The notes under the pieces: model-generated | Told to the model about the DNA's origin: nothing | The model's database searches: none | The model's input: the letters and a program-made list of their open reading frames with translations, nothing else | Source of the DNA: Oscillospiraceae bacterium | Lineage (GTDB): Bacteria > Bacillota > Clostridia > Oscillospirales > Acutalibacteraceae | DNA: 54,870 nucleotides | Assembly: GCA_902787025.1 (NCBI GenBank) | Contig: CADAER010000007.1 | Location: 1-54,870, forward strand | Direction of reading: 5' to 3' | Translations under genes and position numbers: made by a program | Part shown: positions 40,135 to 48,456 of the stretch, piece after piece | Layout: every line of letters begins with the position of its first letter | Position numbering within the stretch: position 1 is the first letter of the stretch

Positions 40135-41891
40135 TTTTCAGAATTCTATCTTCGTTTTTTGCGGCTGTGTTCGCCCTCGGCAGTCTGAATACCGTTCTCA
40201 CTCCCGACGCGCTCGACAACGCGCTGTCGGCTGTGTTCGGCGTGCCTCTTTTTTCAACCTCCGTCAACGAAAGCTTCATTGAGGATATTGATGACGGTGA
40301 TATCGCCGTCATAAGCAATAAAACGGGCTACTGCAAAAATCTCATTTTCATTTTCGCGGATGAAAACGCGGGCGCTTTCGATATGCGTAAAGTGTTTTTG
40401 GCAGAACCGGCGACATTGCTCGGCTGGGGTATGCCCGCCGACCTCTATGTAGCGTTTTGCCCTTATTCATCGCTTGAAAAAACAAAGCGGTATTGCGAAA
40501 GCCTCATTGAAAAATATGACTGTGTGGCATTTGCGTCTCCCGTTTACGCTTTTCAGAAAGCACCCGATTACACGCCCAATGACCCTTTCAGCAAAACAGC
40601 CGGCGTTACGGACTGGAACGAAAACACGCCCCGCGGAGCAAACTGGTGGCTTGAAGCCATTGACGCGAGACAGGCGTGGGATTACGAAAGCTATTTTCAG
40701 AAAATAAAAACAGGAGTTCTCGACTGCGGTTTCAGTCCCGAACACGAGGAACTGAAAGGCAGACTGGCCTTCCCGAACAAAAGACAGGAAAAAAGAAACA
40801 TCGATAACCGCCACGGCAACCATGTAGCGGGCATTATCGGAGCGGAACACAACAACCTGCTTGGCATTGCGGGAGTTGTTATGGACGCTGATCTCGTCTG
40901 TGTTGACTGGCAGCCCGACAAAGACTCAAAGCAGGACTGGAACACGAGCATCCACATCTTTTTCGGCGTAATCGACCTCGTAAGAGCGGGAGCGAAAGTC
41001 ATCAACCTTTCACTCGGCAGCGCGGGAAGCATCGAAGAAGGCAGCGAGGGAGACAAGTTTGATCTGTGGGCGGATTCCGTCATACACTCCGCGCTGATTT
41101 CCGCGCTCCTCGGCAACGGCTATGATTTTATCGTATGCCAGTCCGCAGGCAACGGCAACAAAAAATCCGAACCCGTTGACGCGAAATACAACGGCACGTT
41201 TTCGGGCATTAGCGAAGAAAATGTTTTCTCAATAAGACTGTTTGTAAAGAAGCAGGATATTCTTGACAGAATTATAATTGTCTCCGCCGCCCGCAACGAC
41301 GGTTACGGCAAATATTCCCAGGCGGGTTTCTCGAATGTCGGCAAACAGGTCTCAATAGCGGCGCCCGGTGTTTCAATTTATTCCTGCGTCGGCGGAAAAG
41401 ACGAATACGACTACCTGTCGGGAACCTCAATGGCGGCTCCCGTGGTAACCGGAGTTGCCACGCTTGTATGGAGCGTAAATCCGGAACTGACGGGCGCGCA
41501 GGTCAAGAAGATTATCACATCTCCCGAAAACTGCGATACCGTCGCGACGGCATTGCCCGAAGAAAAGAGAACTTTTAAGGAACTCGATTACATTGATTAC
41601 AATATGGTAAACGCCAACCTTTCGGTTCAGGCGGCTCTGCTTGAATCCTACGATATGGGCAGAGTAAAGGGCAGCATACAGGGCTGTGAGGAAATTACCC
41701 TTACGCAGAAAGGCAAAAAGACCGTCTATACGGCCCTGCCCGACGGTTCGTTCAATTTTGTCGCTCCCGTCGGTAAAGCGACGCTTTGCGCGTTTGATGA
41801 CAGCGGAGAGCAGATATTCTCAACCGAACTGAAAATCGAAAAGAACAAAACAAACGATATCGGCAGCATCACATTTCCCGCCGCCGGATAA
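40131..41891 (+). CDS. S8 subtilisin-like serine peptidase
   Basis: A 586-residue subtilase. The catalytic triad is visible: Asp in GVLDCGFSPEHEEL (about residue 198), His in RHGNHVAGIIGAE (about 228) and Ser in GTSMAAPVV (about 431), with the oxyanion Asn in QSAGNGN. The N-terminus is hydrophobic (RILSSFFAAVFALGSL), a likely signal peptide or anchor, and a ~150-residue segment before the catalytic domain may be a propeptide. The C-terminal ~75 residues resemble a carboxypeptidase-regulatory-like beta-sandwich. Its start overlaps the DMT gene by 4 bp, so the two are translated together; the link in function is unknown. Confidence 0.87.
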   Translation: MIFRILSSFFAAVFALGSLNTVLTPDALDNALSAVFGVPLFSTSVNESFIEDIDDGDIAVISNKTGYCKNLIFIFADENAGAFDMRKVFLAEPATLLGWGMPADLYVAFCPYSSLEKTKRYCESLIEKYDCVAFASPVYAFQKAPDYTPNDPFSKTAGVTDWNENTPRGANWWLEAIDARQAWDYESYFQKIKTGVLDCGFSPEHEELKGRLAFPNKRQEKRNIDNRHGNHVAGIIGAEHNNLLGIAGVVMDADLVCVDWQPDKDSKQDWNTSIHIFFGVIDLVRAGAKVINLSLGSAGSIEEGSEGDKFDLWADSVIHSALISALLGNGYDFIVCQSAGNGNKKSEPVDAKYNGTFSGISEENVFSIRLFVKKQDILDRIIIVSAARNDGYGKYSQAGFSNVGKQVSIAAPGVSIYSCVGGKDEYDYLSGTSMAAPVVTGVATLVWSVNPELTGAQVKKIITSPENCDTVATALPEEKRTFKELDYIDYNMVNANLSVQAALLESYDMGRVKGSIQGCEEITLTQKGKKTVYTALPDGSFNFVAPVGKATLCAFDDSGEQIFSTELKIEKNKTNDIGSITFPAAG

Positions 41892-41914
41892 GCGTAAACA
41901 AAAAAACAAAATAA

Positions 41915-41946
41915 AAACGCCTGCGGTTTTATTACCGCAGGCGTTT
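41915..41946. terminator. Bidirectional terminator between the subtilase and tex
   Basis: A perfect 12-bp stem AAACGCCTGCGG / CCGCAGGCGTTT with an eight-base loop; T-tracts follow on both strands. Confidence 0.93.
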
Positions 41947-41948
41947 CT

Positions 41949-44126
41949 TTATGCCTCTTTCTTTTCGGGAGCTCCGAGCATTGTCAGCGAAATTCTGCCT
42001 CTTGCCGCGTCAACCGCGATAACCCAGACAGTAACTATCTGACCTACTTTAAGCACTTCCGAAGGGTGCTTTATATATTTATTCGTGATTTTTGAAATGT
42101 GAACAAGTCCGTCCTGATGAACGCCTATGTCAATAAACGCGCCGAAATCGGTAACGTTTCTGACCGTTCCCGTCATTTCCATGCCGGGTTTGAGGTCGGA
42201 CATTTCCATAACATCGGTCCGCAGAACAGGGGCGGGAAGCTCGTCTCTCGGGTCCCTGCCGGGCTGAAGAAGTTCCTTGACAATGTCTTTGAGAGTCGGA
42301 ACGCCGACGCCTATTTTTTCCGCGACCTTTTCCTCGCCGAAAAGTCTGACCTTCGCGTCAATATCGCTTATGTCTCCGCTTTTTACATCCTTTTTGTCAT
42401 ATCCGCACAGTTCAAGAAGACTGTTCGCCGCGTCGTAGCTTTCGGGGTGAACTCCGGTGTTGTCAAGCACATTCTTGCTCTCGGCTATCCTCATAAAGCC
42501 TGCGCACTGCTCAAATGCCTTAGCGCCTAATTTAGGCACTTTTTTTAGTTGGGCGCGCGATGAAAAAGCGCCGTTTTCCTCACGGAACGCGACAATGTTT
42601 TTCGCGATGGATGAGTTTATGCCCGAAACTCTCGAGAGCAGGGGAGCCGATGCCGTGTTGAGGTCAACGCCTACCGAGTTTACCGCGTCCTCAACCACGC
42701 CGTCAAGCGCCGCGTCGAGTTCCTTGGGCGGCATATCGTGCTGATACTGACCGACTCCTATCGCCTTCGGGTCGATTTTCACAAGTTCCGCAAGCGGGTC
42801 CTGCAAGCGTCTCGCTATGGAAACCGCGCTTCTGAGCGAAACGTCATACTGCGGGAATTCCTCCGCCGCGAGTTTTGATGCGGAATAAACCGACGCTCCC
42901 GCCTCGCTGACTACCATATACGAAACGCCGACATTGAGTTCTTTTATCAGTTCGGCGGCAAACATCTCTGTCTCCTTTGATGCCGTGCCGTTGCCTATTG
43001 AAATGCAGTTTACACCGTATTTTGCGATAAACCCTTTCAGAAGTTTTTTTGCCTGTTCCTTCTGAACGGCTGTATGCATATTCGTAACATAGATAACGCC
43101 CGTGTCAAGAACCTTGCCCGTAGGGTCAACAACAGCCACCTTGCAGCCAGTCCTGTAACCCGGGTCAAGACCTATAACCGTTCTTCCCTTGAGCGGAGGC
43201 TGAAGAAGAAGCTCCTTCGTGTTGAGAGCGAAAACCTTTATAGCCTGAGCGCAGGCTGCTTCCGTCAGATTGTTTCTCGTTTCGCGTTCAACCGACGGAT
43301 ATATAAGTCTTGTGTATGCGTCCGCGCCCGCCTCGCGCACCGCCTCGGTGCAGGGTGAGCCGTTTGACGCAAGCGTGATGCTTGTTATCACATTTGACGC
43401 CTTTACGCTGTCAAGAGTCACGCTGACTTTCAGGAATTTTTCACGCTCGCCGCGGTCAATCGCAAGCACTCTGTGCCCCGCGATTTTCTTTACATCCTCT
43501 TTGAAGTCGTAATACATCTTGTAAACGCTTTCGGCTTCGGAGTCTGTCGCCGAAACATTTACAACGCCCGCATCCTCGAAAAGACTGCGCAGACGGCGGC
43601 GGATATCCGCATTGTCCGAAATGTTTTCGGCAATAATATCCATAGCGCCCGCGAGCGCTTCCTCCGCCGTGTTGACGCCGAGCTCCTCATTGATATATTC
43701 CTTCGCCATATCAATCGGGTAATCGCTGTCAGGCTTCTGTTCGTATATCGCGTCCGCGAGAGGTTCAAGACCTTTTTCCTTCGCTATTGACGCCCTCGTC
43801 CTTCTCTTCGGACGGAACGGACGGTAAATATCCTCAATCTCCGCGAGAGTTTTCGCTTTGTCAAGCGCGGCGGAAATCTCATCCGTCATTTTCTCTTGCT
43901 GAGTAATGAGATTGCGCACTTCCTCGCGTCTGTTTTCAAGGTTGCGCAGATATTCAAGTCTCTCCGAAATCTGCCTGATAACCTGGTCGTCAAGCGTTCC
44001 GTGAGCCTCTTTTCTGTATCGCGCAATAAACGGCACCGTGTTGCCGTCGTCAAGCAGGGCTACGGTGTTCTCAACCTGCCAGCGCTGCAGCCCGAACTGT
44101 TGTGTAATCTGTCCTATGATATCCAT
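41949..44126 (-). CDS. tex: Tex-family transcription accessory / RNA-binding protein
   Basis: Tex (725 residues) is a nucleic-acid-binding protein tied to transcription and RNA turnover. In order: the helical N-terminal domain (TVPFIARYRKEAHGTLD), a YqgF/RNase-H-like domain (VIGLDPGYRTGCKVAVVD, about residue 320), HhH motifs (TASAPLLSRVSGINSSIAKN) and a C-terminal S1 domain (GTVRNVTDFGAFIDIGVHQD, about residue 648). It lies 15 bp after the helicase loader gene on the same strand, so it is the last gene of a dnaD-dnaI-tex operon. Confidence 0.95.
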   Translation of the reverse strand: MDIIGQITQQFGLQRWQVENTVALLDDGNTVPFIARYRKEAHGTLDDQVIRQISERLEYLRNLENRREEVRNLITQQEKMTDEISAALDKAKTLAEIEDIYRPFRPKRRTRASIAKEKGLEPLADAIYEQKPDSDYPIDMAKEYINEELGVNTAEEALAGAMDIIAENISDNADIRRRLRSLFEDAGVVNVSATDSEAESVYKMYYDFKEDVKKIAGHRVLAIDRGEREKFLKVSVTLDSVKASNVITSITLASNGSPCTEAVREAGADAYTRLIYPSVERETRNNLTEAACAQAIKVFALNTKELLLQPPLKGRTVIGLDPGYRTGCKVAVVDPTGKVLDTGVIYVTNMHTAVQKEQAKKLLKGFIAKYGVNCISIGNGTASKETEMFAAELIKELNVGVSYMVVSEAGASVYSASKLAAEEFPQYDVSLRSAVSIARRLQDPLAELVKIDPKAIGVGQYQHDMPPKELDAALDGVVEDAVNSVGVDLNTASAPLLSRVSGINSSIAKNIVAFREENGAFSSRAQLKKVPKLGAKAFEQCAGFMRIAESKNVLDNTGVHPESYDAANSLLELCGYDKKDVKSGDISDIDAKVRLFGEEKVAEKIGVGVPTLKDIVKELLQPGRDPRDELPAPVLRTDVMEMSDLKPGMEMTGTVRNVTDFGAFIDIGVHQDGLVHISKITNKYIKHPSEVLKVGQIVTVWVIAVDAARGRISLTMLGAPEKKEA

Positions 44127-44141
44127 AAAACGCTCTCCGTA

Positions 44142-45128
44142 TCAGAAATTCTTTTTTATCTGCCTTATATCGCTGCCGAAAAACTGAATATATTTGTAAT
44201 TGCCGATAATCCTCGAAGCGATTCTCTGCGAATACGCCTTTTCAACGCCTTCAATGTCAAGGTTGCTGTTGATGATAACGGGCAGGTTCCTGTTGAGCCT
44301 TGAGTTGATGACATTGTAAACAGCCGAAACGGTGAACTGCGTGAGAAATTCCGTTCCGAAATCGTCGATTATCAGCAGGTCGCATTTAATGAGTTCATCC
44401 TGAGCGCCGTCATATGTCGTGTCTCTCGCCGGTGAAAAATGCTCTTTTTCAAGTTTTCTCATAAGGTTGGATGCCGAATCGAAAATAACCTGAAAACCGT
44501 TTTTCGCGACTTCGCCCGCAATGGCGGAGGCAAGATGCGTTTTGCCGAGTCCCGTGTTTCCCCACAGATAAAGGCTGTCGGAATCAAGACTGAAATCCTC
44601 GGCGTAGTTTTTGCAGAAATTGAAAACCTGCTCCATTCTGGCGCGGGGGTTGACACCGAGAGCGGGGTCTGCCTCATCCGGATAATAATCGAGCCTGAAA
44701 TTTTCAAATGTTGCCTTGCCTACGGGCGAGTTGGAACGCAGATTTCCGAGAGCGACCTCTTTGAGAAGAGCCAGCCTGCACTCACAGCTTTCACCGCTTA
44801 TGTAGCCCGTGTCCCTGCATGCGGGGCAGGTGTATTCCGTTTCGAGATAATCGCGGTCAAAACCGTTTTCTTCAAGCAGGTCGCCGATTTTTTTCTGTAT
44901 CGCGAGATTCTTTTCCGAAACCTCGCGGACAATGTCTTCTATATCCGCGGAGCCTATGTTCCTGACAACATCCGCAATTGTGCCCGCGAGTTCCCTCTGC
45001 AGCTGCGAAACGGCGGGAATTTTCGCAAGAACCTCTTCGCTGCGGTCAAGCTGACGGAGTTCCGCCTGCTGTCTTCTTTCTTCAAGTATTCTTTCAACCG
45101 TCGCCAGCGTTTCACGGGTGTAACTCAT
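44142..45128 (-). CDS. DnaC/DnaI-like replicative helicase loader
   Basis: A 328-residue AAA+ ATPase that loads the replicative helicase. A helical N-terminus is followed by a zinc-binding segment (CPACRDTGYISGESCEC, about residues 105-121), Walker A GNTGLGKTHLA (about 192), Walker B LLIIDDFGTE (about 255) and the arginine-finger region QRIASRIIGNY. The N-terminal zinc motif is the DnaI-type arrangement. The start overlaps the dnaD stop by 4 bp (ATGA), so the two are coupled. Confidence 0.9.
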   Translation of the reverse strand: MSYTRETLATVERILEERRQQAELRQLDRSEEVLAKIPAVSQLQRELAGTIADVVRNIGSADIEDIVREVSEKNLAIQKKIGDLLEENGFDRDYLETEYTCPACRDTGYISGESCECRLALLKEVALGNLRSNSPVGKATFENFRLDYYPDEADPALGVNPRARMEQVFNFCKNYAEDFSLDSDSLYLWGNTGLGKTHLASAIAGEVAKNGFQVIFDSASNLMRKLEKEHFSPARDTTYDGAQDELIKCDLLIIDDFGTEFLTQFTVSAVYNVINSRLNRNLPVIINSNLDIEGVEKAYSQRIASRIIGNYKYIQFFGSDIRQIKKNF

Positions 45129-46198
45129 TTCTTTTTCTTCCTTTCGTATTGCAGGTCGTCGTTGAGAGCCGCCTGCTTGAATGCCTCAATATCGTATGAA
45201 GCGCTGCTTTTCGTCTTCTTTTCCTTTTCGGGTTTTGCCGTTTCCTTCTTCGCGTCCGAAACAGCCTTCTTGTGCGCCTCGAGCTGCGAGGGAGTTGTTA
45301 TTCCCTGCTCGTGCCAGTTCGTCAGAACCTTGTCCATATAAGGAAAACTCATCTTCGTTGTGTGGTCCGCCATTTCCTCATAGGCGAGGTATATCATATC
45401 AGGCGAAAACTTATATTCGCCGTTCCACTTCGCGAAATATTCGGTCTGCGCCTTCGTCGGCTTCGGGTTAGTTATGTTCGCCATCTCGGCGAAATCCTTC
45501 CAGACCCTGTTGGCGGAATTCAGCTTTGCTATTTTCTCATCCGCCTTTTCGATTGTGTCAATCTCATTGTCTCCCCAGTTTCGTCCCAGAGCGGAAAGAT
45601 ACGCATTGTTCGTCTTGCCGATTGAAACACAGTAGTCGAGAAGCATAAAGATAACCTCAACGGGCAGACCGTCGTAGTCGTGAAGCATCAGCAGCACGCA
45701 CTGCATATCATAGCCGATGGTTTTGCCCAGCTTGACCTGCGCCTCGCGGAAGAGATGGCTTATCTCGCTCGATTCGTCAATTCTCGCGGCAATTTCCTCG
45801 ATTGAAGGCTTTGAATACTCAATAACCGGAGCGGCACCCGAAACCGCCTTGACAGCGGGAGAAACAGGAGCGGCTGCGACAGGAGCGCTCTTCTTTATCG
45901 CCGTGTCCGCCGCTTTTGCAGCCGGCTTCTGAGCGCTTGTCTTCTTTTCGGGAGCAGGGGAGTCGTCGCATAACAAAACCCCCGTCAATACCCAGTATTG
46001 CAGGTAGTCGTAAGCGTCGTCCGCTTTCATTTTGAGCGCCTTGCACATCTCGTCAATGTCGGGATTTTCGGGCGAGTTGCGCATTATCCATAACAGCACC
46101 TTCAACTGATGCTCGTTAGCAAGTCTTATGTGTTTGTCAACTATGCTTGAGGGGATGCGAAAGGATGAATCCATTTCATTCTGATTGATTCTGAACAT
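45125..46198 (-). CDS. DnaD-like primosomal protein
   Basis: A 357-residue protein with an N-terminal winged-helix-like part (about 1-75), a long alanine- and proline-rich linker (about 85-125), a DnaD domain (EISHLFREAQVKLGKTIGYD, YLSALGRNW) and a second DnaD-like domain (FSPDMIYLAYEEMADHTTKM, MDKVLTNWHEQGI). DnaD proteins start helicase loading in Firmicutes. The start is ATG 46198: GGAG lies eight bases upstream, whereas the GTG three codons earlier overlaps that site. A lysine-rich tail ends the protein. It is first in the dnaD-dnaI-tex operon. Confidence 0.9.
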   Translation of the reverse strand: MFRINQNEMDSSFRIPSSIVDKHIRLANEHQLKVLLWIMRNSPENPDIDEMCKALKMKADDAYDYLQYWVLTGVLLCDDSPAPEKKTSAQKPAAKAADTAIKKSAPVAAAPVSPAVKAVSGAAPVIEYSKPSIEEIAARIDESSEISHLFREAQVKLGKTIGYDMQCVLLMLHDYDGLPVEVIFMLLDYCVSIGKTNNAYLSALGRNWGDNEIDTIEKADEKIAKLNSANRVWKDFAEMANITNPKPTKAQTEYFAKWNGEYKFSPDMIYLAYEEMADHTTKMSFPYMDKVLTNWHEQGITTPSQLEAHKKAVSDAKKETAKPEKEKKTKSSASYDIEAFKQAALNDDLQYERKKKK

Positions 46199-46490
46199 TA
46201 AAAACACTCCGGGAATATTATGCCTTTACGGCATTATATAATACTACATTATTATACAAAAAATACGCTGAAATTTAAATACCGAAACCGATAAAAAAAC
46301 AATTTCGTTATCCCCCGAAAAACGCCGCGAAAAACAACAATTTGTAGGGGCTGAAATCCCCGCAACCACAATTTGTTCGGCAAAATTCATAAAAAACACA
46401 AAACAAAAACAGCCCCCTGCGTAAACAGGGGACTGCGATACCCGTTCGGGTAAATTTATCTCTTTGAGAAAATTTTTCGATTTTCAGCCC
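46199..46490. other. Non-coding boundary between dnaD and the accessory island
   Basis: No gene seen. Next to dnaD it is AT-rich with a TATAAT near 46250 that probably belongs to the dnaD promoter, though no convincing -35 is visible. Further on, ACAATTTGT occurs twice as a direct repeat (46337-46345 and 46368-46376) around a GGGG/CCCC hairpin. The minus-strand terminator at 46411-46434 and the start of the 92-bp repeat (46455) follow. Confidence 0.6.
46400..46434 (-). terminator. Minus-strand terminator downstream of the island
   Basis: Minus-strand AGTCCCCTG and CAGGGGGCT pair (one mismatch) around TTTACG and are followed by a GTTTTTGTTTT tract. It would end transcription coming from the island before dnaD. 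Confidence 0.75.
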
Positions 46491-46546
46491 TTATATATCA
46501 AGGCCTCGCGGGATTTGATCCCTATTTGATAGCGAATTGAGACCCG
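46455..46546. repeat. 92-bp direct repeat, copy 1 (att-like)
   Basis: Matches 48108-48199 with two mismatches over 92 bases. It contains TTATATATCAAGGCCTCGCG and ends TTGAGACCCG. The last 18 codons and stop of the neighbouring 197-residue gene are inside it. Likely an attachment site or duplication end; no recombinase gene is in the window. Confidence 0.85.
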
Positions 46547-47084
46547 GACAGGCAAAAAGCTGATGACATATATAATCAAGAGCTTTTTCAGCCTCTTCGG
46601 TTTTCTTCCCGAAAAGCACGCCGCTTCTCCCTATCTGCCCTATCATATCGGATACGTGGCAGTTTCGGAATAATACTTTTACCGCCTCGCCGCTTTCATC
46701 AGGGAACGCCATAACTACATCAAAAATTCTTCTTGAGAAGGGCACGCCCCTTGTAACGCGCCTGTAGTAAACAAAGCCGTCAATCCCCTCGACCCAAACT
46801 CCGGTATATCCGCCGCCGCTGACGGCTTCGTCAATCGCCTCGTCAAATACAGCTACGGCTTCCTCAATCTTCTGCAGAGCAAGAATTTCAAGCCAAAGCT
46901 TTTTGCCGGAATTGTCGGCTTTTTCAATGTATTCAGCGCCTTTTATGTATTGATAGCGTCTGCTTCCACGCTGATGAATTCTGCAATCAAAAATATACTT
47001 TTCTCCTTGTTTAACCAAATCGTCAATGGATTTGATATTTTCTATATATCTTTTTCCGTCTTTGATAAGCTTATAAAATCTCAT
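46491..47084 (-). CDS. Unknown protein whose C-terminus is encoded by the direct repeat
   Basis: A 197-residue protein, not recognised. It starts at ATG 47084 with AAGGAGG seven bases upstream; the GTG just before it is less well placed. The N-terminal part is basic with YKLIKDGKRYIENIKS and FDCRIHQRGSRRYQYIKGA; a central helix LEILALQKIEEAVAVFDEAI follows. The tail CPGLNSLSNRDQIPRGLDI comes from repeat copy 1, and CPGLN recurs at the third repeat site, so this 3' end was probably exchanged or copied with the repeat. It lies 53 bp after the DnaB-like gene on the same strand. A role with that ATPase in a small mobile or phage-like module is inference. Confidence 0.6.
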   Translation of the reverse strand: MRFYKLIKDGKRYIENIKSIDDLVKQGEKYIFDCRIHQRGSRRYQYIKGAEYIEKADNSGKKLWLEILALQKIEEAVAVFDEAIDEAVSGGGYTGVWVEGIDGFVYYRRVTRGVPFSRRIFDVVMAFPDESGEAVKVLFRNCHVSDMIGQIGRSGVLFGKKTEEAEKALDYICHQLFACPGLNSLSNRDQIPRGLDI

Positions 47085-47137
47085 CACTCTTCCTCCTTGT
47101 AATTAATCTCAGCTTGTGTTTTCAATTACATATTACT

Positions 47138-47725
47138 TCAAACAATGGCCGTTTTTCGCCACATCCTTCCAAGCGTTATCACATTATCCGAATCGGTAAC
47201 AATCGCCTTTGATTCGCGAAACACCGGATTCCCTTCGGTATCTATTGATAACTGAGCAAAACAAACAACCGGTATATCATATTCAACAGCCAGCGCTTTC
47301 AGCCCGGCTGTAATCTGTGCGACTTCTTCCGAGCGCTTCGAGACTTTGGCGTCAGGACTGATCAGACCAAGGTAATCAATAATAACGCAATCAACTCCGC
47401 CGAGAGTCTGAATTTTTTGTTTCATTAAAAAAACAGTCATTTTGCTTGTGTCATCGATAAACAGATTGCGGCCGATAATTTCATCATACGGTTTAAACCT
47501 TTTAAGCAAATGCTCACGCGGTTCACCTGAAGCAAACAGCACTGACTTTTTGCCGAGATGTGATATGATATCGGCAAGGCAGCAGGCAAATTCCGTTTTG
47601 CCCTCGCCCGGCCTGCCGCCGACAACAGTAAGACTGCCCGGTTTCATTGCCGACACAATTTCTTTAATAATGTCAATATCCGTTCTGCTGTTAACCGATA
47701 TTTTTTCATTTAATAATTCTTTCAT
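47138..47725 (-). CDS. Stand-alone DnaB-helicase-like RecA-fold ATPase
   Basis: A 195-residue protein resembling only the C-terminal RecA-like domain of DnaB: Walker A GGRPGEGKTEFAC (about residue 36), Walker B VDCVIIDYLGLI (about 110) and the H3/H4 region ALAVEYDIPVVCFAQLS (about 148). DnaB's N-terminal domain is absent and the protein stops at about the point where DnaB's last strand would end, so it is either a truncated helicase or a RepA/KaiC-type ATPase. AAGGAGG precedes the ATG. It forms a two-gene unit with the downstream unknown gene, inside the direct repeats. Confidence 0.75.
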   Translation of the reverse strand: MKELLNEKISVNSRTDIDIIKEIVSAMKPGSLTVVGGRPGEGKTEFACCLADIISHLGKKSVLFASGEPREHLLKRFKPYDEIIGRNLFIDDTSKMTVFLMKQKIQTLGGVDCVIIDYLGLISPDAKVSKRSEEVAQITAGLKALAVEYDIPVVCFAQLSIDTEGNPVFRESKAIVTDSDNVITLGRMWRKTAIV

Positions 47726-47853
47726 TTCTGCTTTATCCTCCTTTGGCTTTTCGTCTGCCTTCGATTAAAGTCTATCACAGGATACGGGCGTTTTTTGTCC
47801 CATATAACTACTTGAAAAATCTGACAAAAAGGTTCATCTTTTATGCTATGCCA

Positions 47854-47884
47854 AACACCCCACCGGGCAATCCGATGGGGTGTT
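47854..47884. repeat. GC-rich inverted repeat
   Basis: AACACCCCA (47854-47862) and TGGGGTGTT (47876-47884) pair, with an inner CGG/CCG. Terminator-like towards plus (AATTTTT follows), but no plus-strand gene lies upstream. Confidence 0.55.
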
Positions 47885-48063
47885 AATTTTTGCTTGCAAA
47901 CTTACTATTGTGATTTGGTCCTTATTTGGTCCTTATTCTCGTGCAATCTCGTGTTTTCAGGTGCTCTCACATCAAGGCCATTTTCAGCGTCACATAAATC
48001 CGATAAAACTCGAAAAAACCGTAGTTTTCAAGTGTATTCAGGTGCATCCATATGCACTGAAAA

Positions 48064-48093
48064 AAGGCTCCGGAGAAAAACTCCGAAGCCTTG
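48064..48093. repeat. Hairpin GGCTCCGGAG / CTCCGAAGCC
   Basis: A 12-bp stem with one mismatch around AAAAA, directly before repeat copy 2 and followed by an A-rich tract. It would work as a terminator only on the minus strand, where a T-tract is weak. Confidence 0.45.
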
Positions 48094-48107
48094 AAAAAAT
48101 ACAAGTT

Positions 48108-48199
48108 TTTATCTCTTTGAGAAAATTTTTCGATTTTCAGCCCTTATATATCAAGGCCTCGCGGGATTCGGTCCCTATTTGATAGCGAATTGAGACCCG
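48108..48199. repeat. 92-bp direct repeat, copy 2 (att-like)
   Basis: Same sequence as 46455-46546 except for two substitutions near its middle, 1653 bp away, same orientation. The end TTGAGACCCG is the left arm of an inverted repeat (48190-48214). Confidence 0.85.
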
Positions 48200-48214
48200 T
48201 AAAATCGGGCTCAA
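48190..48214. repeat. Crossover-site-like inverted repeat
   Basis: TTGAGACCCG and CGGGCTCAA are imperfect inverted arms around TAAAAT, the layout of a tyrosine-recombinase core site. It abuts a perfect palindrome CTCAAAAAA / TTTTTTGAG (48210-48229). Confidence 0.5.
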
Positions 48215-48261
48215 AAAATCTTTTTTGAGAAAATCCGGGGTCTCAATTTGAGAACTGGGGT

Positions 48262-48345
48262 TGCATATATATCAAGGGATTTCGCCGATATTGAGACCCG
48301 GACAGGCAAAAAGCTGATGCGTATCGCCTTCTTTTTTTGGCCTCT
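48262..48345 (-). pseudogene. Third, partial repeat with a remnant of the unknown gene's 3' end
   Basis: 48291-48319 is identical over 29 bases to 46537-46565, and TATATATCAAGG is shared further on. On the minus strand a frame ending at 48272 reads HQLFACPGLN as in the 197-residue gene, then IGEIP and a stop. It appears to be a remnant of a second copy of that 3' end. Confidence 0.55.
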
Positions 48346-48456
48346 GTACCCCAAGGCTTATTTGAGTGATAACTTAAAACCGAAAAAAACAACTAAGTTT
48401 TTTATGCTGAGAAACTGGGGTGGGAATTAACCGAAATTAAGCTGATCCGCAGTTTT

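Larger units (their letters stand above)
47726..48456. other. Non-coding, repeat-rich stretch between the DnaB-like gene and the cargo genes
   Basis: No gene seen over about 730 bases. It holds a GC-rich inverted repeat (47854-47884), a TTTGGTCCTTA tandem pair near 47920, a hairpin with an A-loop (48064-48093), repeat copy 2 (48108-48199), inverted repeats at 48190-48229, an inverted GGGTCTCAA (48238-48246) and a third partial repeat (48262-48319). Such a cluster fits an attachment or recombination region. Confidence 0.65.

Noticed and set aside
46337-46376. Insertion sequence or MITE flanked by ACAATTTGT
   Set aside because: The space between the two 9-base copies is only 22 bases with a 4-bp hairpin; too small and AT-poor to call an element.
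46455-46546. tRNA or tmRNA 3' end as integration target
   Set aside because: Neither strand folds into a cloverleaf or shows a proper T-arm; no tRNA gene is seen nearby.
46455-48319. CRISPR array
   Set aside because: Only two long copies plus a fragment, spaced unevenly by more than 1.6 kb and 90 bases, and no cas genes.
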